Shown in pieces: positions 53,683-61,501 of a DNA stretch of 64,000 bases. Numbering within the stretch: position 1 is the first letter of the stretch; the number at the start of each line of letters is the position of its first letter. The notes below the pieces were generated by a model that saw nothing but the letters and a program-made list of their open reading frames with translations, did no database searches and was not told the origin of the DNA. The DNA is from Streptomyces roseolus (GTDB taxonomy: Bacteria; Actinomycetota; Actinomycetes; Streptomycetales; Streptomycetaceae), in the NCBI RefSeq assembly GCF_014649855.1, contig NZ_BMTV01000015.1, positions 27,611 to 91,610 on the forward strand. Direction: 5' to 3'. The position numbers were made by a program, and so were the translations under genes.

Positions 53683-55806
53683 CTAGTCGTTCGTGTATTC
53701 CTCCACAACGGTGGCACCGAGCTCGCGCACGATCAGCTCGTGCCCGGAGAGCGCCGACTCCACGAGGTCCGGATCGTCCTCCTCCGGCACGTCGTCCTCG
53801 GGCGCCACGGGCGGCGGCTGCGGCGACCGCTGCTGTACGGGAGCGGGGGCGGGGGCCTGCGCGGACGCGGGCGCGGCCTGCTGGGCGTGCGCCGGTGCCT
53901 GTACGGGAGCGGGCGCGGCGGGTGCCGCCTGCGGGGCGGGCGCGGGCGGGGCGGGGGGCCGGCCGCCGCCTCCGCCTCCGAAGCCGCCGCCTCCACCGAA
54001 GCCGCCGCCGCCGAAGCTTGCACCGCCTCCGCCGCCTCCGCCGGAGAAGTTCCCCCCGGGGCTGCCGGCGCCGGGCGGGGGCGCGGAGCCGCCCGACGGG
54101 TCGACGATCGCCTCGATCTTCCACTGCACGTTGAACTGCTCGGCGAGCGCCGCCTTGAGGACCTCCTCGCTGCCGCTGCTCGAGAAGTTGTCCCGCGCGC
54201 CGGCGTTGAGGAAGCCGATCTGGAGCGTGGTGCCGTCGAAGCCGGCCACCTGCGCGTTCTGGCTCAGGAGGATCCAGGTGAAGCGGCGCCGGTTCTTGAC
54301 CGCTTCGAGGATGGACGGCCACATGTTCCGCACCTGACCGGCACCGGCGGCCATGTCGCCGCCGGCGGCGGGGGCCGGGGCGGACGCGGGCACGGCTACG
54401 GGCGCGGGCATGGGCGTGGCGGGAGCCGGGGCTCCGGCGGTCGGCCATCCGCCGGGCCGCGCGGCTCCGGGCCAGGCACCGGGCTGCGGAGACTGCTGGG
54501 CGGGAGCGACAGGAGCCGGGGCCGGGCTCGGGCTCGGGGGCAGGGGCGGCGGGGCGATCGGCGTATGGGCGTCGGGCCCGGGGACGTACCCCATCGACGG
54601 TCCGGCGGGCGGGGCCGGCGTGAGGACGGCGGCGGCCGGGGCGTTCTTGGCGCCGCGCTCCAGCCGGTCGAGCCGGGCGAGCAGCGACCGCTCGTCGTCG
54701 AAGGCGGCGGGCAGCAGCACGCGCGCGCAGATCAGCTCCAGCTGGAGGCGCGGCGAGGTGGCGCCGCGCATCTCGGTCAGCCCCTCGTTGACGAGGTCGG
54801 CGGCGCGGCTCAGCTCGGCGGCGCCGAACACGGAGGCCTGCGCCTGCATCCGCTCCACGACATCGGCGGGCGCGTCGATGAGCCCCTTCTCGCCGGCGTC
54901 GGGCACGGCGGCCAGGATGACGAGGTCCCGCAGCCGCTCCAGCAGGTCGGCGACGAACCGGCGGGGGTCGTTGCCGCCCTCGATGACCCGGTCGACGACC
55001 TCGAAGGCGGCGGCGCCGTCGCCCGAGGCGAAGGCGTCGACGACGGAGTCGAGCAGCGAGCCGTCCGTGTACCCGAGGAGCGAGGTGGCCATGGCGTACG
55101 TCACACCGTCCTCGCCGGCGCCGGCGAGGAGCTGGTCCATCACGGACATCGAGTCACGCACGGACCCGGCGCCGGCGCGCACGACGAGCGGCAGCACGCC
55201 GTCGTCGACGGGGATCCCCTCCCGCCCGCACACGTCACCGAGGTACTCGCGGAGGGTGCCGGGCGGAACGAGCCGGAACGGATAGTGGTGGGTCCGGGAC
55301 CGGATGGTGCCGATGACCTTCTCGGGCTCGGTCGTGGCGAAGATGAACTTGAGGTGCTCCGGCGGCTCCTCGACCACCTTCAGCAGGGCGTTGAACCCCG
55401 CCGAGGTGACCATGTGGGCCTCGTCGATGATGTAGATCTTGTACCGGCTGGAGGCGGGCCCGAAGAAGGCCTTCTCCCGCAGGTCACGGGCGTCGTCGAC
55501 ACCACCGTGCGAGGCGGCGTCGATCTCGATGACGTCGATGGACCCCGGTCCGTTGCGCGCCAGGTCCCGACAGGACTGGCACTCGCCGCACGGCGTCGGC
55601 GTCGGCCCCTGCTCGCAGTTCAGGCACCGCGCGAGGATCCGCGCACTGGTCGTCTTGCCGCACCCGCGGGGCCCGCTGAACAGGTACGCGTGATTGACCC
55701 GGTTGTTCCGCAGGGCCTGCTGCAACGGGTCGGTGACATGCTCCTGCCCGATGACCTCGGCGAAGGACTCGGGGCGGTAGCGGCGGTACAGCGCGAGAGA
55801 CGACAC
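53683..55806 (-). CDS. dnaX: DNA polymerase III subunit gamma/tau
   Basis: GTG at 55804-55806 gives SSLALYRRYRPESFAEVIGQ, the normal DnaX start, and 707 residues. The clamp-loader ATPase has Walker A SGPRGCGKTTSARI, a zinc module with four cysteines (LNCEQ, CGECQSC), IIDEAHMVT and the SRC-like arginine region TEPEKVIGTIRSR. A Pro/Ala-rich tau-like tail with PAPA repeats and Gly-rich patches ends in a short acidic tail. A TATAAC at 55816-55821 lies 9 bases before the GTG, so the mRNA may be leaderless. Confidence 0.95.
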   Translation of the reverse strand: MSSLALYRRYRPESFAEVIGQEHVTDPLQQALRNNRVNHAYLFSGPRGCGKTTSARILARCLNCEQGPTPTPCGECQSCRDLARNGPGSIDVIEIDAASHGGVDDARDLREKAFFGPASSRYKIYIIDEAHMVTSAGFNALLKVVEEPPEHLKFIFATTEPEKVIGTIRSRTHHYPFRLVPPGTLREYLGDVCGREGIPVDDGVLPLVVRAGAGSVRDSMSVMDQLLAGAGEDGVTYAMATSLLGYTDGSLLDSVVDAFASGDGAAAFEVVDRVIEGGNDPRRFVADLLERLRDLVILAAVPDAGEKGLIDAPADVVERMQAQASVFGAAELSRAADLVNEGLTEMRGATSPRLQLELICARVLLPAAFDDERSLLARLDRLERGAKNAPAAAVLTPAPPAGPSMGYVPGPDAHTPIAPPPLPPSPSPAPAPVAPAQQSPQPGAWPGAARPGGWPTAGAPAPATPMPAPVAVPASAPAPAAGGDMAAGAGQVRNMWPSILEAVKNRRRFTWILLSQNAQVAGFDGTTLQIGFLNAGARDNFSSSGSEEVLKAALAEQFNVQWKIEAIVDPSGGSAPPPGAGSPGGNFSGGGGGGGASFGGGGFGGGGGFGGGGGGRPPAPPAPAPQAAPAAPAPVQAPAHAQQAAPASAQAPAPAPVQQRSPQPPPVAPEDDVPEEDDPDLVESALSGHELIVRELGATVVEEYTND

Positions 55807-55815
55807 GTATACGAG

Positions 55816-55821
55816 GTTATA
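55816..55821 (-). promoter_or_regulatory. Candidate dnaX -10 element (TATAAC), leaderless start
   Basis: TATAAC on the minus strand ends 9 bases before the dnaX GTG and there is no Shine-Dalgarno sequence between them. Transcription would begin at or within about three bases of the start codon. The -35 element is not clear. Confidence 0.5.
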
Positions 55822-55980
55822 GGCGCCCACCGACAACCCGGGAAAACCCACCGGGCCCCACGACCACGCGGGAACGCGCCGCCCCGGGCCTCGCCGCCCA
55901 CCCGGCCACCGAACGACCGGCCTGCGACTGCCCGACCCGCCGACCCGCCGACCCGCCGACCCGCCGGGAACGCAAGCGCC

Positions 55981-56074
55981 CCCCACGCACCCGCCAGAGC
56001 CGACCTACCCTTGCTGCCTTCCGGCCCTGGGGGAGTTCAGTCAGATAGCGCCGCGTGAGGGGCTCCGCCCAGCC
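55981..56074 (-). ncRNA. ffs: Signal recognition particle RNA (4.5S-type)
   Basis: On the minus strand the conserved SRP domain IV is present: the GAACTCCCCCAGGGCCGGAA part continues into GGCAGCAAGGGTA, with the GGAA tetraloop and asymmetric bulge. Flanking sequences GGGCGGAGCC and GGCTCTGGC can pair as the basal stem. SRP RNA lies just upstream of dnaX in many bacteria. Ends are approximate. Confidence 0.88.
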
Positions 56075-56188
56075 TACCCGATCCGAACCCCCACATCAGC
56101 CCCCTCCCACCCGCTCCCCTCCCCGCCCCCTCCCCCTCGTGGATCACGTTCGCGAGCACCCTCCGCGGTCATGTAATGTTCTCCACGG

Positions 56189-56271
56189 AGGATTCGCCTA
56201 GAGGCCTAGGGCGCACGCTTGGAAAGCGTGTTGGGGGCAACCCCTCACGAGTTCGAATCTCGTATCCTCCG
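56189..56271 (+). tRNA. tRNA-Ser(GGA)
   Basis: The acceptor GGAGGAT pairs with ATCCTCC. The anticodon stem CACGC/GCGTG encloses TTGGAAA (GGA), with a long class II variable arm. Its 3' 53 bases (56219-56271) recur at 59924-59976. Confidence 0.95.
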
Positions 56272-56292
56272 CAGCCGCCTGAACAGGCGAAA

Positions 56293-56329
56293 CGAAGACC
56301 CCGGACCGCTTCAGCGGCCGGGGTCTTCG
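56293..56329 (+). terminator. Terminator after tRNA-Ser
   Basis: A 12-bp outer stem (56293-56304 with 56318-56329) with an inner CCGC/GCGG stem starts 22 bases after the tRNA. Confidence 0.8.
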
Positions 56330-56338
56330 GCATGTTCC

Positions 56339-56360
56339 GGTCTCATTCGCGGTCTCACTT
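56339..56360. repeat. Island 2 left-end repeat, candidate arm-type site
   Basis: GGTCTCATTCGC is followed at once by GGTCTCACTT, a 12-base-spaced direct repeat. The first 12 bases recur at 59819-59830 near the right end in the same orientation. Confidence 0.45.
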
Positions 56361-56545
56361 ATTCCTGACATTCATCGCATGTCGGGCGATATGCCGAGAG
56401 CGTAGGCGATCGGCCTGTCGGTGGCTCGCCCGCCGGGTGAACCCATCCGTACGGCACCTGCGGATCGATGGGATGCGCAATCCTTGGTCCCGGTGCGGGC
56501 CGGACCTGGCCCTCTTGTACGTTCCCCGCTGGGCGAGGTGCTGTC

Positions 56546-58966
56546 ATGACGTCCCGATCCACACTGACCGCCTGGCTTGCCAGTCTCGACGGAGCGCGGC
56601 TGGCACGCGTCATCGCGGCGCGGAAGGACGCTGTGGCCGCTCCGGAGCCCCGCTCGATGGAGGAAGTGGCGGAACGCCTCCAGCGGCCGGGGTCCGTGGC
56701 GCTCGCTCTGCCGCAGCTCCCGCTGCCGTGCCTGCAGGTCGCCGAAACGCTGGCCGCCTTGGGGACGTTGTCGCGCGACGCCCTTGCGAGGACGCTGGGA
56801 GCGACGGCGCCCGCTGCCGCCCGGGAACTCGACGTCGTATTGGAGTCTCTGGCCGATCACGCGCTGGTTTGGCCGGACGGTGACGGGCATCTCCACATGG
56901 CCGCGCCGTTGCGGCACGCATGGGACGCCCCTCTGGGGCTGGACGCTCCGCTGGAGAAACTGCTGGAAGGCGTGACCTCTGAGGAACTGCGCGGCATGCT
57001 CGTGGCACTGGGCATCAAGCCAGCCGGCACCAGGCAGCAGCGCGCGGCCGCCGTCCTGGAACATCACGGCGATCCGGAGCGCGTATCCTCCCTGCTCGCG
57101 AAGGCCCCTTCTGCCGCCCGGGAGCTGCTTCAGGGGCGAGCGAAGTCAGTGTCGCCTCAGACGGAGTTCATCGTGTTCAGGGCTCCCGAGGCCGATTCCC
57201 GGCCGGGCGCGCGATGGGCCCTGGACCGGGGTTTCCTTGTCCGCGATCACCACGGCTATGGGAGGGACCGCATGCCCGCCGAGGTGGCGCTGGCGTTGCG
57301 CGGGCCCGACTGGCATCCCCCGTTCCAACCCGTACCGCCCGCCACGGAACTGGTGTCCGTCACCGCTGGGGAGGTGAACCGGGAAGCAGCAGCGGCAGCC
57401 ACGGACTTCGCGGCCCACGCCGCCTCGGTCCTGTCAGTCTGCTCGGCGGCTCCACCGGCCCAGCTGAAGTCCGGTGGGGTCGGCGCGCGCGAACTGGGCC
57501 GAATCGGCAAGGCCGCACGCGCCGATGACGTCGTGGTGCGCATCGCTTTGGAGACCGCGTACTCGGTCGGGCTGCTGGCCGCAGACGGTCCCCGCGTCGC
57601 GCCCACCATGGAGTACGACGTCTGGGCAGCGCAGGAGCCCGCGTCTCAGTTCGCCGTGCTTCTTCAGGCATGGTGGAAGCTGCCGCTCACCCCGTCCCAG
57701 ACCCGCGACGAGGACGACAAGGCGCTCCCCGCCCTGGCGGGAACACCTTTCTGCGACGGCTGCCTGCAGGCGCGCGGTGGGCTCCTCGCCGCGACGGCAC
57801 GGCTCCCGGAGGGGCGGGGCGCGCGGGTCGCCACGGACCTGGGCCCACTCGTGGCATGGCACCGTCCGCTCGCCCACCCGTCATTCCACGACGAGACACC
57901 GTTCGCCACGACGGTCCGCGAGGCCGAGCGACTGGGCGTCATCGCCAGAGGCTCCCTCTCCCCGCTCGGCGCGGCTCTACTGGCCGGTGACGCTGAGGAA
58001 CTGGCCGCCGAGTGCCGGCGGCTGCTGCCCGAGGCCACCGGCACGGTCCGGCTCGGCGGCGACCTCACGGCCGTCGTCAGCGGCACGCCCACGACAAGCC
58101 TCGCCGAGCTCCTGGATGCGACCGCGGCCCGTGAGACCAGCGGTGCAGCCTCGGTGTGGCGGTTCAGCGCCGACAGCATCCGCTGCGCCCTGGACTCCGG
58201 CCGCACTCCGGACGAGATCTCGGCCGAGCTGGCCGCCGTCGCGGCGGCGCCCCTGCCACAGCCGCTGTCCTACCTCATCGCCGATGCGGCACGCCGTCAC
58301 GGCCGGGTACGCATCGCCCCCGCCGCCTGCGTCATCCACGGCGACGAGCCGGCGCTCCTGGCCGAGCTCGCCGCCCACCGAGGACTCGCCTCCCTCGGGC
58401 TGCGGCAGCTCGCGCCGACGGTGCTCGTCAGCGCCGCCGCGCCCGACCAGGCCCTGGCCGCGCTGCGGGGCGAGGGCTACGCCCCCGTAGCCGAAGCCGC
58501 CGATGGAACCGTACGCATCGAGAAGGTCTCACCTCGGCGGGCCCCCGCTGTTCCGACTCCACGGAAGCCCTCTGCGAAGACCGGTACGGGACGCGCGGCG
58601 CCCCGGGCGGCAGAGGCGCCGGCGGTTGTCGACGCGCACGCTTCGGCAGCCCGGCTGCTGAACGTCCCGCCGACCGCCCCCGAGCCCGACCCCTTCGGCA
58701 CAGGAGTCCCCTTCGGAACGGATACCGAGGAGATCGTCGCCGGGTACGCCAAGCAGCTGTCCTACGCCGACGTCCGCCAGCTGGGCCACGCCCTCGATAC
58801 CGGCACCGGCATCACAGTCGAATATGTCGCCGCCTCGGGCAGCCGCACCGTCCGTACCCTCAGCCGCCTCGAACTCGACCCGCCCTACCTCGAAGCGTGG
58901 TGCCACCTGCGGGCCGCCGAGCGAGTCTTCACGCTGTCCCGCATCCACGGCATCATGCCGACGTAG
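56546..58966 (+). CDS. Helicase-associated (XPB/Ssl2-like) protein with C-terminal WYL domain
   Basis: ATG at 56546 begins TSRSTLTAWLASLDGARLAR and gives 806 residues. The body matches the actinobacterial helicase-associated/XPB-Ssl2-like DNA-binding family: repeated winged-helix-like segments, DWHPPFQPVPPATEL, and the late ADAARRHGRVRIAPAACVIH and LRQLAPTVLVS. The last 75 residues form a WYL-type domain (ITVEYVAASGSRTVR, EAWCHLRAAERVFTLSRI). No ATPase motifs are present. The usual genomic partner, an XPB-type helicase, is absent, so this looks like an island-borne second copy. WYL domains sense ligands or nucleic acids and are common in defence regulation. Confidence 0.75.
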   Translation: MTSRSTLTAWLASLDGARLARVIAARKDAVAAPEPRSMEEVAERLQRPGSVALALPQLPLPCLQVAETLAALGTLSRDALARTLGATAPAAARELDVVLESLADHALVWPDGDGHLHMAAPLRHAWDAPLGLDAPLEKLLEGVTSEELRGMLVALGIKPAGTRQQRAAAVLEHHGDPERVSSLLAKAPSAARELLQGRAKSVSPQTEFIVFRAPEADSRPGARWALDRGFLVRDHHGYGRDRMPAEVALALRGPDWHPPFQPVPPATELVSVTAGEVNREAAAAATDFAAHAASVLSVCSAAPPAQLKSGGVGARELGRIGKAARADDVVVRIALETAYSVGLLAADGPRVAPTMEYDVWAAQEPASQFAVLLQAWWKLPLTPSQTRDEDDKALPALAGTPFCDGCLQARGGLLAATARLPEGRGARVATDLGPLVAWHRPLAHPSFHDETPFATTVREAERLGVIARGSLSPLGAALLAGDAEELAAECRRLLPEATGTVRLGGDLTAVVSGTPTTSLAELLDATAARETSGAASVWRFSADSIRCALDSGRTPDEISAELAAVAAAPLPQPLSYLIADAARRHGRVRIAPAACVIHGDEPALLAELAAHRGLASLGLRQLAPTVLVSAAAPDQALAALRGEGYAPVAEAADGTVRIEKVSPRRAPAVPTPRKPSAKTGTGRAAPRAAEAPAVVDAHASAARLLNVPPTAPEPDPFGTGVPFGTDTEEIVAGYAKQLSYADVRQLGHALDTGTGITVEYVAASGSRTVRTLSRLELDPPYLEAWCHLRAAERVFTLSRIHGIMPT

Positions 58967-58984
58967 GACAGGCCGCGCACGAGG

Positions 58985-59323
58985 TCAGCGCTGCAGTCCG
59001 AGGATCAGACGGACGGAGCCCTCCACACGGTGCAGTTCCCCCGGAGCGAGCAGCCCCAGCTTCCGTCGCAACCGCGACTTCGCCACCGTGTGAAGGTCCG
59101 CGCAGTTCACGTACGACTCGTCGTACTTCGTCAGTCCGGCGTCAGGCCCGATCGGGACATGGGTGACCTGAGGACCGGATGTACCCGTGATCAGCGCGAC
59201 CGTCACCGAGGCGAGCGGCTCCGCGATCCGGTTGACCGTGAGGACGACGACGGGGTGCGGTCCGACCGGCTGCGGCAGTGCGCAGACCCATACTTCGCCA
59301 CGCAGCGCCGTGCCTGGGCTCAC
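58985..59323 (-). CDS. MazF/PemK-like toxin
   Basis: The GTG at 59321-59323 overlaps the antitoxin stop (GTGA); a GTG one codon earlier is also possible. The 112-residue protein follows the PemK/MazF pattern: LRGEVWVCALPQPVGPHPVV, VTVALITG, THVPIG, KYDESYVNCADLHTVAKSRL and the terminal helix. MazF toxins cleave mRNA or tRNA. It is cotranscribed with the RHH-like antitoxin and converges with the WYL protein gene, 18 bases stop to stop. Confidence 0.82.
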   Translation of the reverse strand: MSPGTALRGEVWVCALPQPVGPHPVVVLTVNRIAEPLASVTVALITGTSGPQVTHVPIGPDAGLTKYDESYVNCADLHTVAKSRLRRKLGLLAPGELHRVEGSVRLILGLQR

Positions 59324-59664
59324 CACTGCATCTCGTCCGCTGCCGCAAGCTCTTCATCGGTCGGCTCGACCACGCCCTCGGGCAGAGGCGCACCCTGCTC
59401 GTGGTAGAAGGCGCGGATCTCTTCAGCCGCCCCGACCTCGGCCGCTTCCCGCGCGAGGAGCCTCAGCCCTTCGCGAAGAGCATCCGAGGTCGAGTTGAGG
59501 TGCAGTGTCCGCATGACCTCCTGAAGGGCCTGCACCTCATCGCCACGGAGCCGGACCTGCGCCAACCGACTGGGCCCGAGCGCGGCCGCCGCCGCGCTTC
59601 GCTTCACCGCCGTCGCGGCGGCCTTCTTGGCGGCCTTCTTCTTGTGAGCTGCTGTGGTCTCCAC
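59320..59664 (-). CDS. MazE-like ribbon-helix-helix antitoxin
   Basis: GTG at 59662-59664 is chosen because GGAGGAGGC sits directly before it; a longer ATG start (59694) would begin within the operator-like repeats. The 114-residue product has a Lys/Ala-rich N-terminus and an RHH-like DNA-binding part (AQVRLRGDEVQALQEVMRTL with STSDALREGLRLL). The acidic toxin-binding tail ends DEELAAADEMQW. It likely represses its own promoter and neutralises the toxin. Confidence 0.78.
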   Translation of the reverse strand: METTAAHKKKAAKKAAATAVKRSAAAAALGPSRLAQVRLRGDEVQALQEVMRTLHLNSTSDALREGLRLLAREAAEVGAAEEIRAFYHEQGAPLPEGVVEPTDEELAAADEMQW

Positions 59665-59678
59665 GCCTCCTCCAACCT

Positions 59679-59696
59679 GTCGTACAAATGTCATAC
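59679..59696 (-). promoter_or_regulatory. Candidate antitoxin operator: direct repeats GTCGTAC / GTCATAC
   Basis: GTCGTAC (59679-59685) and GTCATAC (59690-59696) are direct repeats with an 11-base period, just upstream of the antitoxin GTG. RHH dimers bind such one-turn-spaced repeats. The role is inferred. Confidence 0.45.
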
Positions 59697-59923
59697 ACCT
59701 AGTGTGGAGGGGAGGGCCGACCCGGTCAAGGCAATCCCGCAGGGCGGCCCTCCCCGCCTAGAGCCGCCGCGAGCGGGGCCTGGGGTGCGACCGGCCCACG
59801 ACGACAGGTCCCAGTTCTGGTCTCATTCGCCCCCGTCCGGGCCCGGCCGGGTGAGGCCGCCTCGAACGTTCCGCCGCAGTTCAGGACAGGCACGCCCCCC
59901 CGCCCGACCCCCGTACGAACATT

Positions 59924-59976
59924 TGGAAAGCGCGTTGGGGACAACCCCTCACGAGTTCGAATCTCGTATCCTCCGC
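59924..59976. repeat. Truncated tRNA-Ser 3' copy (right attachment site of island 2)
   Basis: Matches 56219-56271 at 51 of 53 positions, with T to C and G to A changes in the anticodon stem and variable arm. It contains no 5' half and cannot be a functional tRNA. Confidence 0.88.
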
Positions 59977-59981
59977 CGGCC

Positions 59982-60019
59982 CGAAGGGCCGGACCGCGAA
60001 AGCGGTCCGGCCCTTCGGC
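59982..60019. terminator. Original tRNA-Ser terminator, now beyond island 2
   Basis: A 17-bp perfect stem with a GAAA loop begins 6 bases after the truncated tRNA copy, in the place where the tRNA terminator stood before insertion. Confidence 0.8.
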
Positions 60020-60353
60020 GTTTCCCGGCGCCCCTCGCGCTCCCCGGCGGCGCCCGCCCCAGGGGCCGGCCCCACCGATCGAACGCCCGTCACGGGCGCG
60101 CGCCCGGTCACCCCTATGGGCCCCGCCCCTCCCGCCGCTCACGCCCTTCCGCCACTGACCTGCGCCTTCGCGCGGCGGGCGACGGCGGAATCCGGTCACG
60201 GGTGGCCCGAAAGGGAGAGATTTCCTTCCGACCTTCCGGTCACCGGATCGGGCGGTGATCTGATCGAAATTACGTTCCTGCCGCATCCAATGCGTAGTGG
60301 ACTCGATACGTTCTGTGACGACCGGTCGGCCCCTAGCCAACAAGGAGTGCTCC

Positions 60354-60767
60354 ATGGGCCAGTTGAAGAAGTCGATCACGGCGGCGATCGTCGCGGGACT
60401 GTTCCTCGGCGGGGCGGGGGTGGCCGCCGCGGACTCGTGGCGCGAACTGGAGATGCGCTCGGCGGGTGTCTTCTTCCAGGGCGACTACAAGTGGGAGCCC
60501 AAGTTCGTGCACCGCGGCGGGTTCCACGTCGTCGGTGACCTGAAGGACGCCGACTCCGACGACGGGCACAACGTCTACCTCCGCGCGAAGGTCGAGGCCT
60601 ACGACTGGACGCGGGTCAAGGGCGTCCAGAAGAAGACGGTCCACGTCGACCACGTGTTCTTCGACGGCGCGATGCTCGAGACCAACCAGGCGAAGATCCA
60701 GGCCTGCCGCGACCGGGGCTCCCTCCGGCCGGACAACTGCTCGAAGCTCCGAGAGTTCCTCCGCTGA
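60354..60767 (+). CDS. Small secreted protein, 137 aa
   Basis: ATG at 60354 has AAGGAG seven bases upstream. A Sec signal peptide (KKSITAAIVAGLFLGGAGVAA, cleavage after AAA near residue 26) precedes a 110-residue exported domain. This is rich in aromatic and charged residues (FFQGDYKWEPKFVHRGGFH) and has two cysteines near the end (QACRDRGS and DNCSKL). No family recognised; it looks like a small beta-rich extracellular protein. A terminator follows. Confidence 0.78.
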   Translation: MGQLKKSITAAIVAGLFLGGAGVAAADSWRELEMRSAGVFFQGDYKWEPKFVHRGGFHVVGDLKDADSDDGHNVYLRAKVEAYDWTRVKGVQKKTVHVDHVFFDGAMLETNQAKIQACRDRGSLRPDNCSKLREFLR

Positions 60768-60779
60768 CCTCGACCGCCC

Positions 60780-60809
60780 AGGGGAGCCGCGCTCAGCGGC
60801 TCCCCTTTT
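60780..60809 (+). terminator. Intrinsic terminator with T-tract
   Basis: GGGGAGCCGC and GCGGCTCCCC form a 10-bp stem with a 5-base loop followed by TTTT, 13 bases after the secreted protein stop. Confidence 0.88.
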
Positions 60810-60826
60810 CAGGAAGTCCCAGCAAC

Positions 60827-61501
60827 ATGGACCTCATCCTCCGCGCCGAGGGCGTGGACTTCTTCTATGGAGAACAGCAGGCCGTCAACGGCGCCGACTT
60901 CTCGCTCGCACGCGGCGAAGTGGCGGCGATCATGGGCAGCAGCGGCTCCGGGAAGTCGTCGCTGTTGTACTGCCTCGCCGGCGTCCTGCCGCCGGCGAGC
61001 GGCACGGTCACCTTCGACGGGGTGCCGTTGTCGTCGCTGTCCGACGCCGACCTGAGCGCTTTACGCCGGGAGCGGATCGGCTTCGTCTTCCAGTACGGAG
61101 AGCTGCTCGACGAACTGACCGTCGAGGAGAACGCCGCCCTGCCTCTCCGCCTGGCGGGGGTCGCGAAGGACCGGGCGCACGCGGCGGCCGCGCGCGTCCT
61201 CGGCCGACTGGGCATGGGCGACCTCCTCCGCCGCCGGGCGTCGAAGCTGTCCGGCGGACAACGCCAGCGGATCGCCGTCGCACGGGCGCTCGTCCACCAG
61301 CCTGACGTGGTCTTCGCGGACGAGCCGACCGGAGCTCTCGACAGCGCCAACGCTCAGGCGGTCCTGGAGGAGTTCCTGCGCCTCGCGCGAGAGCTGGACA
61401 CCGCGGTGGTGGTCGTCACCCATGACCCGAACGTGTCCGCGCACGCCGACACCCAGTACGTGATGGTGGACGGTGTCCTCGCCCAGCGGGTGGCGGTGTG
61501 A
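60827..61501 (+). CDS. ABC transporter ATP-binding protein, MacB/LolD type
   Basis: The 224-residue ATPase has Walker A GSSGSGKSSL (near residue 38), the Q loop FVFQYGELLDELTVEEN, the signature LSGGQRQRIAVARAL and Walker B VVFADEPTGALDS. The VVVVTHDPNVSAHAD segment follows. GALDS and short length are typical of the MacB/FtsE subfamily that works with FtsX-like permeases. The permease gene overlaps it by 4 bases. Confidence 0.92.
   Translation: MDLILRAEGVDFFYGEQQAVNGADFSLARGEVAAIMGSSGSGKSSLLYCLAGVLPPASGTVTFDGVPLSSLSDADLSALRRERIGFVFQYGELLDELTVEENAALPLRLAGVAKDRAHAAAARVLGRLGMGDLLRRRASKLSGGQRQRIAVARALVHQPDVVFADEPTGALDSANAQAVLEEFLRLARELDTAVVVVTHDPNVSAHADTQYVMVDGVLAQRVAV

Larger units (their letters stand above)
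56219..59976. mobile_element. Genomic island 2, at the 3' end of tRNA-Ser(GGA)
   Basis: The 3' 53 bases of tRNA-Ser (56219-56271) recur at 59924-59976 with two substitutions, and no 5' half accompanies the second copy. The repeats lie 3,705 bases apart. The interval holds a helicase-associated/WYL protein and a toxin-antitoxin pair, and each end has a GGTCTCATTCGC motif. No integrase or excisionase is present. It is either a remnant or an element moved in trans. The two substitutions suggest an older event than island 1. Confidence 0.75.
59697..60353. other. Right end of island 2 and intergenic region, no gene
   Basis: These 650 bases hold a GGTCTCATTCGC repeat (59819-59830), the truncated tRNA-Ser copy (59924-59976), the terminator 59982-60019 and the upstream region of the 137-residue secreted protein. 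Frames here lack ribosome sites and family similarity. Confidence 0.6.

Noticed and set aside
59924..59976. Possible second tRNA-Ser
   Set aside because: It lacks the acceptor 5' strand and D arm and has two substitutions. It is a truncated copy.
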